Below are positions 34,977 to 46,329 of a DNA stretch of 64,000 bases, piece by piece. Position 1 is the stretch's first letter. Every line of letters starts with the position of its first letter. The notes under the pieces are model-generated. The model made no database searches. It was given only the letters and a program-made list of their open reading frames with translations, and was not told the DNA's origin. This DNA is from Triatoma infestans (Eukaryota > Arthropoda > Insecta > Hemiptera > Reduviidae), in NCBI GenBank assembly GCA_011037195.1, contig JAAEAF010001591.1, positions 57,799 to 121,798 of the forward strand. The letters run 5' to 3'. The position numbers and the translations under genes are program-made.

Positions 34977-35654
34977 GTAAAATTAATACTTATTTTGTTT
35001 TGTAAAATAATTTAATAATTTAGATTAATTTATGAACTACTTATTTAGATTTGTGTGGGTTTCTTTAGGGTCAACCTTGTTTTGAAATATGCTTTTTGGC
35101 TCTAGTACTTTATAGAAATAAATTGTGTGTAGTTCATTCTTTATACAAGTAAAATAATTTTAAGCACTGATGGAAATTGCAATCATAAATCGAAATGTTT
35201 GCTAAAAATCTGATCATAATAAAGGCAAGTTGTCGAAAAATATCCAATATTTGATTAAGTAATCAATTTTCATTATTTAAAATATCTAAAAGTTTATGTG
35301 TTAACTCTTACACTTTGATTTAATTGCAGTATAGTGTACTGCTAACCCAGGGTAATTACTATTCTTCTATCCATAAATATTTATGTTGAACTAAGACAAT
35401 AATTGAAATTGAACTCTTTTTTTCTGTTATCTAAAATTTAATTAAATAATTAGTATTTGGATTACTGTTTAGGTGCTTTACTAAGCTGATTTCCAGTATC
35501 GAACCGTGTAGATTTAATCGATTCCTCAAGTTGAATAAAATTTCATAACAGGTTTTGTTGCCGTCTAGTGGCATAATCCACCACAGTAGTAATTTTACAT
35601 AATACTAAAATTAATAGAATTTGATATGTGTCATTAAATTCATTGGTGTGATAA

Positions 35655-36050
35655 GCTCCAATCTATCTATCTAAATGGCGCTACAACTCGCGGTGGGTCC
35701 TGCCTCCTCAATGAGCTTCCGCCATTGCCATAAAGCAGTCCAGCATTTTCTCTTTGAGGTCTCATAATATTCTTAATTTATGGGGAGCGGGTTATTAAAA
35801 CAAAATCCCGAACCTGGTGAGGAGCTGCCCTTTCGAGCCTCCTGACTTGCTCCCCCATCCGGGGCGGCTTGTTAAGGGTGGTAACCCTAAGGTATGTACT
35901 GTATATGTGCTCGTGTCAGTGTATATATATGTGCGTGTGTGGGCATGTGAGATTATATGTTCTGGTGGGTGAATACGGTGTACTGCCCTCAGGAACCTGG
36001 GAGATGTAAAGCTCCAGAAGCTGCGCACAACAGCTCCAATAAATAATGTA
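35655..36050. mobile_element. Less AT-rich insert, probable SINE/LINE-derived
   Basis: Two modules stand out by base composition: 35670-35765 (ATGGCGCTACAACTCGCGGT, GCCATTGCCATAAAGCAGTC) and 35775-36040 (CCCCCATCCGGGGCGGCTTG, then GGGTGGTAACCCTAAGGTAT). The first looks like an arthropod SINE-type sequence I have seen before in general form but cannot name. The 77-codon minus frame at 35795-36028 has no known motif. Confidence 0.4.
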
Positions 36051-36910
36051 AAATTAAGATAATTTAAATAGAGTTTAGGTGCTTGATGTTTTTTGATGGA
36101 CCCTGTCCTTGTGCATTCTATAGAGAATTTATTGCATGCTTGTAAATTTGACTTAAAAGTAAGAATTCCTTAGTTTTTACACGGATGAATCTAATCTCTG
36201 TGAAATTAGTTATAGATAGAATTCATTTGGAGAATTTAGAGGTTTATCAAGAGATAAACAATTTTACAATTGAAACCTTCATCTTTTCGCATGTCCTGTT
36301 ATAAACTTTGCAATCTGATCTTTAAATCATCTTCTTTAAATTAGGGATTGGATGTTGTTTTCACTGTTTGAAAAAAAAAACTAGATTTTTTCATTGTTTT
36401 TTTACATAAGTTTATTCATTTAGTAACTGTACTAGCCCAAATTATAACAGAGGATAATTGAAGGCTCAGTCTCATTATACAACCTAGGTTTGCAAAAAAA
36501 AATAATCTGGTTTGAAACACTCACACGACTTTCTCTTACTACGAAATGGCAAATTTTCTTCTCACTTACAATTCTTATTAGTGTTTAAAACCGTCGGCAT
36601 TTGTATGGAGTAAATCAACAATAAAACTGAAAAACGTATTCAGTAAAGTCGCACTTCCGGTCAACCGATTTTCTTCAAACTCGGGATTTCGACAACATAT
36701 TTAATTCTAATTAATATGATTTAGCATTTAGTTGACACATGTTAACTGAGATAGCACATTAGAGGAAAAGTCCTCTTAAAAGAAATGTTGCAAATAAAAG
36801 TTTGTAGCTCGTTATATGTGTAGTTAATATTAAAGCTTAAAGAAAATCTTTGGAGCCGTATTCGAGAAAATTAGAAAAAACTAAAAAAAAAAAAAAATTC
36901 GTAAAGTGGC

Positions 36911-37774
36911 ACATTCTCCGGATAACGGATTTTGCCCTGAGACTTACTTTACACCAACTTAAAAGGTGTTGGTATATGCTCGGACAGCCAGGCTGCGCTG
37001 AAGGCGCTGAGTTCATGTGTCTTCACTTCCATGTTGGTGTTAGAATGTTCTAAAAGACTGGAAGAGCTTTCTTCTCTGAAGGATGTGTTTTTAGTCTGGG
37101 TGCCAGGACACATGGGAATTTTTGGGAATGAGGAGGTGGATAGGTTTGCCAAATTAGGCGCCTCTCTTCCTTTTATTGGTCCCGAGCCTGCTGTTGGCGT
37201 GTCTTCTGGCACATATCTGTCAGGCTACCAGACAAGGACAGCTTCACAGCATTCATCCTTATGGATGAGCTTAGTTGGTTTTCTGCAGTCCAAAATAGGT
37301 CCGGACAAGGCCATTAGTGAGACAGTGCTGTGTTTTTCACGGAGCGCTCTCAGGCATCTGGTTGGATCTCTTACTGGACACTGTGGTTTAAGGAGATATC
37401 TCTACATAAGGGGGCTCATGCCGGATCCATTTTGTAGAGTCTGTGAGACAGAGGAGGAAACACCCATCCATCTTATGACTGATTGCTTGGGTTGTGAGGA
37501 AATTAGGTTCAGGACCTTTGGTCGGAATAGGATGTCTGTGGAAGAGCTTAGGCTATTTCCGCTTAAGGTTATTGTCCGATTTATTCGGACTGCGGTGAAT
37601 CTTAGATGGATTAGATCCGGGTCTGGATTTTTGTTATAGACCCGGTTTGTTGTTATTTTTCTTGGGGTAGCTACATGGGCCCAGTGAGGCTTTGGATAGC
37701 GTAGGGTTTCCCTCCCCACAGACAAATGGTAAATAATAATAATAATAACACTCTCCGGATGACGGATTTTGCCC
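36911..37774 (+). mobile_element. LINE-A 3' end inserted with 27-bp TSD
   Basis: Target duplication: 36911-36937 (ACATTCTCCGGATAACGG...) and 37748-37774 (ACACTCTCCGGATGACGG...), 27 bp with two mismatches, taken from family K. The insert (36938-37747) is 5'-truncated inside RNase H and ends in an (AAT)n tail at 37733-37747. It is the better-preserved relative of 6830-8056. Confidence 0.85.
37031..37639 (+). CDS. LINE-A ORF2 C-terminus (RNase H and zinc knuckle), partial
   Basis: An uninterrupted frame of 202 codons ends at TAG (37637-37639). It has LEELSSLKDVFLVWVPGHMG and GNEEVDRFAKLGA (second half of RNase H, with the H and D residues of the active site), a linker, then SALRHLVGSLTGHCGLRRYL, CRVCETEEETPIHLMTDC (zinc knuckle, C-x2-C...H-x4-C) and a basic C-terminal tail rich in R. 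This order is standard for I/R1/Jockey-superfamily LINEs with RNase H. The first half of RNase H upstream (36950-37030) is out of frame. The annotated ATG is not a real start: the copy is truncated. It cannot move by itself without reverse transcriptase. Confidence 0.85.
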   Translation: MLVLECSKRLEELSSLKDVFLVWVPGHMGIFGNEEVDRFAKLGASLPFIGPEPAVGVSSGTYLSGYQTRTASQHSSLWMSLVGFLQSKIGPDKAISETVLCFSRSALRHLVGSLTGHCGLRRYLYIRGLMPDPFCRVCETEEETPIHLMTDCLGCEEIRFRTFGRNRMSVEELRLFPLKVIVRFIRTAVNLRWIRSGSGFLL

Positions 37775-39552
37775 GAAATCCTCGTGCCTAATGCGGTGGT
37801 AGTACCTAAACGGAATACGAAGTTTAGCTTCCTGCAATTTTTCGTTTCTGAGATATTCTGTTCACACACATACATACGCACAGAATATTTTGTAAAAACC
37901 ACTTTTTTTGGACTCAGGGGACCTCAAAACGTGCATTTCCGGTGAAAACTAAATTTCAAAAATCTCACACGATCGCAATACTTCCTCTTACTATTAATAG
38001 TTAGAGAAAGTAAAAAAGTGCATGCATTTCTTCTCTTATTAAACTCAACAATGCTTACGTGAATGTTAATTTTGTTTCAATTTAAGTATAATACCTTTTA
38101 CACTACTCCTACAGTAAGCTGTCTCTTGGGCCTTATATTAAACAGATCCCATTTACTATTCTTGAATTGTATCTAAGTTTAAAATTATTTAGTTTTAATT
38201 AAAAAGAAATAAGAATGGATTTCAGTATAGTAAAAATAGATTACCCAAGAAGCGTAGTAAAAAAAATTATGATCATCTTCTAAAACAAAAACAAAACAAA
38301 AATTAAATAACGGAAATAAAAAAGAATAAAAATGGAGAGAAATAAATATGAAGAGAATGTCATTTTCTTACTTTTTACATTTAATTAAAAAATAAGAAAA
38401 AAGAAACCAACTGAAATACTCGTTTTTTCTTAAGATGCTTACCGTTATGTAGTTCTTTTTGATACTTGTAATAGTAATGTACTTCACGATTATTACCGGG
38501 GGGTGGGGGGTCCGTCCTCTCATAACAAAGAGGCCAAATGTCCATTGTTTTATTTTATTGTATGAGTTTTAATTAAAAAAAAAAAAGTTATTACCAACAT
38601 TATTCTTGATTACTAAACATAAACTATGTTTATTATTTGTTTTAGAGTAAAGCGGACTTCTCGAGTTTATTGCCTTCCTTAGTGCACAGCTTAAAGAATT
38701 AATTCCTAGAAAGCTTAAATATATTTTTTAATTTTTACATTAATATTAATTAATTTCGATCCAGAATTTTTTTTTTTTGCGTGAGAACTTAGGTAATTAA
38801 ACGTTTCTCTCTCTTATATCTTTAAATTATGGTTCAGATATTTTTATGAAACTATTCCCAACGCCTCGTAAAAAACTGACTGTCATAAAATTACACGTTC
38901 TTATATAAAAAAATATCTATAACAGAAGTAGTTCTTAAACCAAAACTAGAATTATTGATATCTAAGTACGTGAAATATTTCAAATTTATTCGTTTGATTA
39001 AAATTTTTTTGCATGCCTCCAGTTTAAGCTGAAATGAACAGAGATTATATATCATAGAGAAGTCTCTGTTTATTCTAGAATTTATTGTTGATTTCTGTAA
39101 AAGTATGAATCTTTCTGTTGCATCAACAGACAGTTTAACATATATCAAAAACTTCTTAATATTTTCAAGTTTAAATAAAAAATAAAAAAGATCAAAAAGA
39201 CAAATTACTGTATGCCAGAATCACTTGGGTGGGTGGCGGAAATGTACTAGACGAGAAAATGTTCAGGGATCTTGACCTAACTATGAATAATACTTTACAA
39301 TAACCGCAAAAACAAATGTACCATACATTTTTGATCTGCATGTATGCAGCAAATTGGTTTTAGGCTAGCTCTAGCACTGTAACACTCATACCCACTTAAT
39401 TTTTGCTTAAAAAAACGCACCCGCAAAATATTTACAATAGATATGTGAATATTGTAGCCTTGTTGTTATAGTTCTTTAAGTTAAAATATACAGATGACCA
39501 GTTGTCGAATTAAATCGAGTTAAAGTGACTTCTTTTTTTTTTTTAATATATT

Positions 39553-39750
39553 TACTTAAATTACAATGAGATGTTTGTACGGCAATGGCCAGAGGAGTTT
39601 TTAAAGACAAATAATTCTTTGTTGCTCTACGTTTCGGGTACCATTGGTGCCCTTCTTCAGGAGCTCTTTAGGGTAGGAGAGAAGTTGCGTTGAGAACGTT
39701 GAGAGAAAAAAAAGCAATCAAAAAAATCAACTGAAAATATGTACTTAAAT
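39553..39750 (-). mobile_element. Short Penelope-like copy with 9-bp TSD
   Basis: The 180-bp insert between TACTTAAAT at 39553-39561 and 39742-39750 matches the 3' end of the element at 29176-30612: TTACAATGAGATGTTTGTAC, the hammerhead block and TTTAGGGTAGGAGAG. Relative to that copy it lacks about 200 bp between the hammerhead and the TTTAGGGTAGG block and everything further 5'. Confidence 0.8.
39624..39664 (-). ncRNA. Hammerhead ribozyme motif, second Penelope copy
   Basis: Identical over the 41 nt to the motif at 29236-29276: GCTC, CTGAAGA, stem II with GGGCACC/GGTACCC, GAAA, ACGT, A, GAGC. Identity here, while the flanks differ by substitutions and deletions, is notable although the region is short. 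Confidence 0.7.
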
Positions 39751-40138
39751 CTTTTGAAAAAATATTAGGTCGTGATTATAAATTTTTGTAATTTAAGTTA
39801 AAAAGGACAATCATTTTATTTTTTAAAGTAAAGCGGATAAAAAGAAGAGAGAGTCGCTAAAAGTCGCTAGTCGCTAAAAACTCGAGTACAACATTTTAGA
39901 GATAAATTATCTTTAACATTCGACTTTTAATATTTATATGGCATTCAATACTGTTGCAATTTTACAAATGCATTCAAAAAGTTTCAATTATGTTTTTCAA
40001 CATAATAGTGAAGGTGAATAAAATTTAGAAATTGTTGAACTTTTTCTTTCTAATATTATAAAAGGAAATATTGCGATCGTATCATAAGTTTCGAAACTTA
40101 TTTTTCATCAGAAAGACATGTTTTGAGGTCTACAGAAT

Positions 40139-40190
40139 GGTGTGTGTGTGGGTGTGAGTGTGTGTGTGTGTGAGTGTGTGTGTGTGTGTA
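40139..40190. repeat. (GT)n microsatellite with GA interruptions
   Basis: About 52 bp of alternating GT with GG and GA interruptions. It sits at the position where every K copy has its CA/TG tract. Confidence 0.95.
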
Positions 40191-40423
40191 AAATCGAAAA
40201 ATCGCATGAAGAGCTCAAAATTAATATTCCGTTTTATGTTCTAACACCCCATCTACAATAAGGATTTTTGGAATAAAATCTATCAGTCGGAAATGGAACT
40301 TAATTGGAGTAATTGTTTATGGGTTTTCACGATTTTTCCGAAAATGATCTAATGATTTTCTAGAAACTTCGTATACCATGATTTGTTGTAGGATTCTGGA
40401 AGACGTTAAGTTTTCCTCTAAAG

Positions 40424-40767
40424 TATCACTTCAGTAGTTGTTGTGGTTGGTTTTGCAGAGCTGGAAAGCATCAGAGATATTTTCCGTGATAGCCTGCTCT
40501 TTTTGTGGTCATCGACCGGTTTCGGGCGTTCGCCCATTATCAGGATGCGTTTATCAAACAGTGTCATAACATAGATTTGCACAGAACAAATTTAGTTTAT
40601 ACGCTCTATTTATACTGCTCTCTGCAAATCTATGTTATGACACTGTTTGACAAACCTGTGACCTGTCACACTGTTTGACCCTGATGATGGGTGAATGCCC
40701 GAAACCGGTCGATGACCACAAAAAGAAGCAGTCTATCACGGAAAATATCTCTGATACCATTTCAGTA
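40424..40767. mobile_element. Palindromic element P3 with hammerhead-like arms
   Basis: Flanked by TATCACTTCAGTA (40424-40436) and TACCATTTCAGTA (40755-40767), a 13-bp duplication with two mismatches from K sequence. Arms: ATCAGAGATATTTTCCGTGA on the left, its complement on the right. The left arm read in reverse has CATC, CTGATAA (G8 changed to A), stem II GGGCGAACGCCC, GAAA, ACCGGT, C, GATG. The right arm has CTGATGA, GGGTGAATGCCC, GAAACCGGTC and GATG, with all core bases intact, but its 5' stem I strand is replaced (GACC instead of CATC). Confidence 0.75.
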
Positions 40768-42824
40768 CCTTGCAATAGAATTTGGTGGAATTCTTTAGGA
40801 AGGAAGCGGCTATAGCTATTTTTTTTAAACTTTGCGAACTTACGTAGGTCGACCAAAATATCTTGAACGTCGAAATGAGGACGCAAGAAACGGTGTACAT
40901 AGTCAAAGCTAAGACATTAAATGAGATGAAGGTTGGGGAAGGTTGCTTTCTTATTAATGTGGCGCATGGTTAATGTTTATTCTTGTTTGGTTTAATTTAT
41001 TTTATGTCGTCAAATCTCATTAAAGAAAGAAATATCTTTTTTAGATATCGTATTTTTTTCTAAGTACAGAGAGAATGTAATCTAGCAATTTCTAATTTTT
41101 TTTTTATGTACTTAACAACTTTCGAATACTTCACAGCTAAGTTGGCTGCAGTTCCATCAGTTGTCGATGTTCAAGAAATTTTGCCCGGACTTTAATTGCA
41201 AATAGGGCACTTTCACTGGAAATATATTGCCGCAAAACTTTATTTTACGGCGATCTCAAGAATCTGTGAATTACACTTCAAATAGTATTAGTCTTTAGGC
41301 GCTGTTTTCAGCACTACAATGTAATCATTCCAAGTACAACCTGTCATGATGGATAAGATATATGTACCCTTACCCCCGTGTATATTTATTATGGGAACTA
41401 AGTAAAAATTTCATATTTTCAGATAATTCGACTATATTAACTAACGAGAAAGACGTATGAGAATCTCATACAATTTTTGTTTTTTAATAATTTATCCTTT
41501 TTTATTAAAAAAAAAAAAATCGGATTAATTAATGCAGAGAAATTAAATTTAAAAGTACGAATTAATATTAATTTATTATATTAAACTTGTTAATAAATGA
41601 ATAAATAAATATTTATTTATATAGATCCAGTATATCATCAATGTCATATATGCATTTTGTTTTGCGAGATTTAACATTTGACCTTCAGTCTTCTCAAAAA
41701 TATTGTATTCGTTTTTCAGTTTAATGTTAGAAAAATTTATCTCTTAAATCATATCCTTATGTCCAAAGGTTTCAAAAACAAATTTAGTAATAATAGATTT
41801 AATTATATATATGATATTAATTATATATATAAAAGCTTTGTAAAAATATACTTTCATTTCTCATTTAATGAAAAGATTGGCGGTTTACATCGAAGGACAG
41901 TTAATAGAACATATTTGGAGAAGAGATAATAAATGCGATGATGGCATAAATCTGTAGGAGTAAACTTGTAGGCGCCCTTCATTGCCATCAGCCAAGTAAA
42001 TATAACACATGAGAAATATCATAATGCTTATTATACAGATAATTTTGTTTACTTTTGGTATTGTCGATCTTATTGCGTTTTAAGAAAAAACTGTTTATAT
42101 GGCAATTATTATTATTTCTTTTTTTTAAATTGTACCTACTATAATAGGTTGCATTTATTCCCATTTACCAGTAATTACCGTCTATGTAATAATTCTTTAA
42201 TATCTGCTACTGCTTGTAATTCAGCGTTGTTTGTGGTTTTATTGGTTTCTAACTTGTTTATTGCTTTGAATAATGAGAATTGATAACAATATGAATGTAT
42301 AAGTTGATTTTTTGACCACGAAAATAAATTGAATAATAAAAACAAAACAAAAAATATCTCCCAATTACTGTTTCCTCATCTCTTTTATTCTCATCAAGAA
42401 TTCTTCCCATAAATACGTGTATATACATATAAAGATATAGTACAAGCCATAACCACAAATTTGGATTCAGATGTAACGGTTTTTCTTTTATCTAATGAAT
42501 GTGTGCGTGGTTTAGTTGATCCTTATTATTTTAGTGGTATTAGACAATTTATTAATACTTGGGTCATTTATTGTTTTGGTATAATATGTTTATAATAAAT
42601 ACATTTTTTATTTATTGGTTGGCCATATTTAGTAAGGTGTTGCCATTATAAAAGCTTAGAGGTTTTTGTGGTTCAGGTTATTTATTATCTATTCTGTTAT
42701 ATATTCAAATGTGTTATTTCTTTGGATATTTGGCGCCGCAACTATTTTATTGTTATACATTATGTATATTTCTATATAATGCGAAGAGACAATAACTTTG
42801 TGATTTGTTATTTGTTTATTGATT

Positions 42825-42920
42825 TTGGTTGGGCTGGATTTAATATCGTACAAGATTTGCCATTTATATTCCAAAATTTTTTTTACAATCAAAATCTGGA
42901 GTGAGATTTAAAACATACTT
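42825..42920 (+). repeat. Direct repeat flanking a K copy, left
   Basis: GGTTGGGCTGGATTTAATAT, then ACAAGATTTGCC and AATCTGGAGTGAGATTTAAA. It recurs at 44127-44222 at roughly 85 percent identity by eye. Confidence 0.75.
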
Positions 42921-43104
42921 AATTCTATTTAAAGTAAAGCGGTAGTGGCTCCGTTAGTTATGTTGAAATGACATTTTAGAATGAAATATTTTCACCGCTC
43001 TCCCAGAATAAAAATGCTAGACCCAAATATGTATAGTATATGTATGTTAATATTTAAAGAAAAATCATTGCAGGTATTTCCTAGCTAATCCAAATAAATT
43101 GGAA

Positions 43105-44098
43105 AAAAAAATCTGTGTGAAACACTCGCACAACTTTCTCTTACGCCAGTTCTCAAAATTATAATTGACAATTTTTATATTTAGTGTTCCAAATTTAATG
43201 AAATTCGTCGAAAACTGAAAAAACTGTTCAGTAAAAGCGTACTTCCGGTTTTCTAATTTTCTTGAAACTCGGAATTTTTGGCCATCTATTTATTTCTAAT
43301 TAATTTTGTTTGGATAGCCACTTTGATACCAACTATGATAAGCCACTTTAGAGAAAAACATAACTCCCATCTCTCCCCCAAAATTGCCCTCAAATGAATT
43401 TTTCCAGAGAAATGTTTTAAATAAAAGTTTAATTTATCTTTGTGTGTGTAGATTATATAGGAAGTTTCAAGAAAATCAACGGAACCATTTTTGAGAAAAT
43501 CGCGAAAAAGTGAAAAAAATCATTTAGTAATGTGGTAAAGTAACCCACTTCCGGTCATCCGATTTTTTCAAACTCAGAATTTCAATAACATATTTAATTC
43601 TAATTAACATTATTTAGATGACAGAATTGTCTAATAAACTGAAATAGCAACTTTAGAGGAAGCCTTAACCCCACCCCTCCCCAAAAAGTACCCTTAAATG
43701 AATTTTTCCAGAGAAACGTTTCAAACAAAAGTTGTAGCTCTTTGTGTGTGTCTAGTTGATATTCAAGGTTTCAAGAAAATCGTAGGAGCCATTTTTGAGA
43801 AAATGCAAAAAAATAAATAAAACAACTAGTAATGTGGTACTTCCGGTTGAGGAATTTTGACAGATAACGTACTGTCAGATTTTAGGTGATACCTAAATGG
43901 AATATCAAGTTTTAACTTTATACTGTTTTTCGTTTTTGAGCTATGCTGTTTCACATACAACATAACACAAACGCACGCACAGACCATTTTCTAAAAACCA
44001 CTTTTTTGGACTCAGGGTACCTCAAAATGGATATTTCCGGTGAAAACTCGATATCGAAAATTTGACACGATTACAATACTTAGGAGTTAGAGAAAGTA
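43105..44098 (+). repeat. Family K, near full-length copy
   Basis: Best match to 1115-2107. It begins AAAATCTGTGTGAAACACTC, has ACTTTCTCTTACGCC, and shows the ACTTCCGGT motif at 43241, 43547 and 43840 (spacing 306 and 293). It ends CACGATTACAATACTTAGGA then GTTAGAGAAAGTATAAA. Confidence 0.85.
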
Positions 44099-44126
44099 TA
44101 AAACTAGAAAGTGGTAGGTACTTCCG

Positions 44127-44222
44127 GTTGGGCTGGATTTAATATTGTACAAGATTTGCCACCTATTTTCTAAAATCGCTTTAAAATCAAAATCAGGAGT
44201 GAGATTTCAAACATACGTATTT
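44127..44222 (+). repeat. Direct repeat flanking a K copy, right
   Basis: Second copy of 42825-42920; it starts CGGTTGGGCTGGATTTAATA. Confidence 0.75.
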
Positions 44223-44975
44223 AAATCTATTGTTCTATATTTATTTTCTCAATATGCCCTTACTATAAGACTTATTGCGATCGGGTCAAATTTTTGAAAT
44301 TGAGTTTTAACAAAATTTATAGAGAATCCAATTTAAGAAGATTTGTTTATCTTTATTATTCTGTTTTATTATTGTAAGATTTTTTTTATTTTGGGTGGCC
44401 ATCCGAACTACATTTTTCTTTTAGGTCTATGAATATTAAAAAAATAAATAAATAAAACTGCTATAGATTTTTCACAAAAAAGTTCAACATTGAAAATATT
44501 TTATTGATGTTTACAGCTGTTTTAAACAGCAAAAAGACAATTGTGGTTATCAGATAAAATCTATAATATATTTATTATACTGCTCGGCTTATTATTGTAA
44601 CGTTTATCCCACTAAACTAGCTACTGCAACTAGTTTTAAGTGGGTTCGTATAGATAAAATACTCTAAAATTCAATAAGAAAAACACCAATTTGTTGTTAT
44701 ACACAATAAATTATAAACACAACACTTAATAATAATTAATTCACAGTTTAAACCACAAAAGTTCACTTTGTTCACTTTTTATATACTTTTCACAAACGTA
44801 CACTTAGTTTGTAACAAGAAAACTCTTAGGCTATGTCCACACTGGTCGCTTTCCTTTTCCCTTTCCCTTTCAACTTGCGCTTCCTCTTTCCATTCAACAT
44901 GCGTCACGCATGCCTCTTGACGCATTCAATTTGTTGTCCACAGTTAATCATCTGTTTAGTGTGCATTTTATCGAT

Positions 44976-45291
44976 GGATTCAGAAGCGACATTAGCTATT
45001 TGTGCAGGTTATCTGTTTTTTTAATAGTGCACGAAAAAGAAAAAAGCAACGAGCCCTATGGACAAAGCAGCTTTACAAAAAACGAAGTATTGGATTAGTC
45101 ACAGAACTTCAGCTTGACTTGGGCGTATTTCGGAATTTTACACGTATGTCGAAGGACAACTTTTACAACTTGTTAAGAATGGTAGAGCCGGTTATTTCAA
45201 AGAAGAACACTCATTTTCGAGATATGGAAAGCATATCTGCAATGCTACCAGAAGTTTTGAAGGCCCTCATCAACTCACTGAAGGATTACAT
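44976..45291 (+). pseudogene. Harbinger transposase exon 1, left arm, deleted
   Basis: Plus-strand copy of the exon described at 45346-45759. An extra T in the run after CTG (near 45022) shifts the frame after AICAGYLFF, and a deletion removes the segment between KKNTHFRD and SISA. The remaining frame reads GLVTELQLDLGVFRNFTRMS and later MLPEVLKALINSLKDY. Confidence 0.85.
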
Positions 45292-45345
45292 GATAATAAT
45301 AAGGAATTATTTTTACTATGATAATTATCTCTTTTTGTTACTTAC

Positions 45346-45759
45346 CTTTATGTAATCCTTCAGTGAGTTGATGAGGGCCTTCAAAACTTCTGGTAGCACT
45401 GCAGATATGCTTTGCTTCGATACTTTACATAAATATGCCAAAGACGTTAGTGAATCGCCGGTAGCGAGAAACCTCAACGTAATCAGTAGCCTCATTTCAG
45501 GTGGAATAGCATCTCGAAAATGAGTGTTCTTCTTTGAAATAACCGGCTCTACCATTCTTAACAAGTTGTAAAAGTTGTCCTTTGACATACGTGTAAAATT
45601 CCGAAATACGCCCAAGTCAAGCTGAAGTTCTGTGACTAATCCAATACTTCGTTTTTTGTAAAGCTGCTTTGTCCATAGGGCTCGTTGCTTTTTTCTTTTT
45701 CGTGTACTATTAAAAAACAGATAACCTGCACAAATAGCTAATGCCGCTTCCGAATTCAT
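45346..45759 (-). pseudogene. Harbinger transposase exon 1, right arm, open
   Basis: An uninterrupted 138-codon exon starts at ATG 45759 and ends at a donor AAG|GTAAGT. It contains a basic stretch (RKRKKQRALW), LVTELQLDLGVFRNFTRMS, and DAIPPEMRLLITLRFLATGD with SLTSLAYLCKVSKQSIS: the region preceding the DDE core in Harbinger/HARBI1-type nucleases. The catalytic DDE exon is absent because the element folds back in the intron. It can encode at most a truncated protein. Confidence 0.85.
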
Positions 45760-45921
45760 CGATAAAATGCACACTAAACAGATGATTAAGTGTGGACAAC
45801 AAATTGAATGCGTCAAGGGGCATGCGCGAAAGGCATGCGTGACGCATGTTGAATGGAAAGAAGAAGCGCAAGTTGAAAGGAAAAGGGAAAAGGAAAGCGC
45901 ACCAGTGTGGACATAGCCTTA

Positions 45922-46329
45922 CAACTCTCTGTAGTCTCACTATTGATACCGGTAGAGAAGTGTCTAGAATGTTCTCAATTCTTCCAGAGAGAACTAGAGC
46001 GCGTCGCCAGCGCTTCCCAGCGGCTAGCAAGAGAAATTGAGGTACATGCTTTCTCTCCTAGATGGCACCACTGGCTGCGTTACATTATATATTTTTAACT
46101 TCTCCCACTGTTTCAATATAGTACTTGAGGTAGCTCCTCCTTACTACCTTATTACCATAGGTGGTAATTAAAACTATGCGCTCTAATCCGAAAACACCTC
46201 CTTTTATGGGTGTTACTCCCCACCATCCTCATGGCTCCGTCAACTGTTGTGATGGTTGATTGCTGTAACGGTTTTGTATATCGCTTTCTGCGGTCTGTTT
46301 TCACCGAATAGCTCCTCGGCAATAACCAT
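45922..46329. other. Non-coding DNA, less AT-rich
   Basis: No gene is seen. 46040-46320 has mixed composition (GGTAGCTCCTCCTTACTACC, CACCATCCTCATGGCTCCGT) and is probably an unassigned old insert. Confidence 0.4.

Larger units (their letters stand above)
36495..38010 (+). repeat. Family K copy split by a LINE-A insertion
   Basis: It starts AATCTGGTTTGAAACACTCA and CACGACTTTCTCTTACTACG, has ACTTCCGGTCAACCGATTTT at 36652, is interrupted at 36937, and resumes at 37748, ending GATCGCAATACTTCCTCTTA then AGTTAGAGAAAGTAAAAA. Without the insert it is about 700 bp, one subrepeat short of the longest copies. Confidence 0.8.
40060..40905 (-). repeat. Family K copy, reverse, split by palindrome P3
   Basis: It opens AATATTGCGATCGTATCATA and TTTTGAGGTCTACAGAATGG, contains a long GT tract, CAGTCGGAAATGGAACTT (40285), and TTTCCTCTAAAGTATCACTTC at 40411, where P3 is inserted. 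Sequence beyond P3 (40768-40905) is only loosely like the family. Confidence 0.65.
44826..45921. mobile_element. Fold-back PIF/Harbinger element with TTA target duplication
   Basis: TTA at 44826-44828 and 45919-45921 flanks a 1090-bp element with termini GGCTATGTCCACACTGG at both ends. TTA duplication is typical of PIF/Harbinger transposons. Both arms (44829-45291 and 45350-45918) are inverted copies of the same 5' part of one transposon, including the first transposase exon, joined by a 58-bp spacer derived from its intron. The left arm lacks about 105 bp present in the right. The termini are therefore two copies of the same end. Confidence 0.9.
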
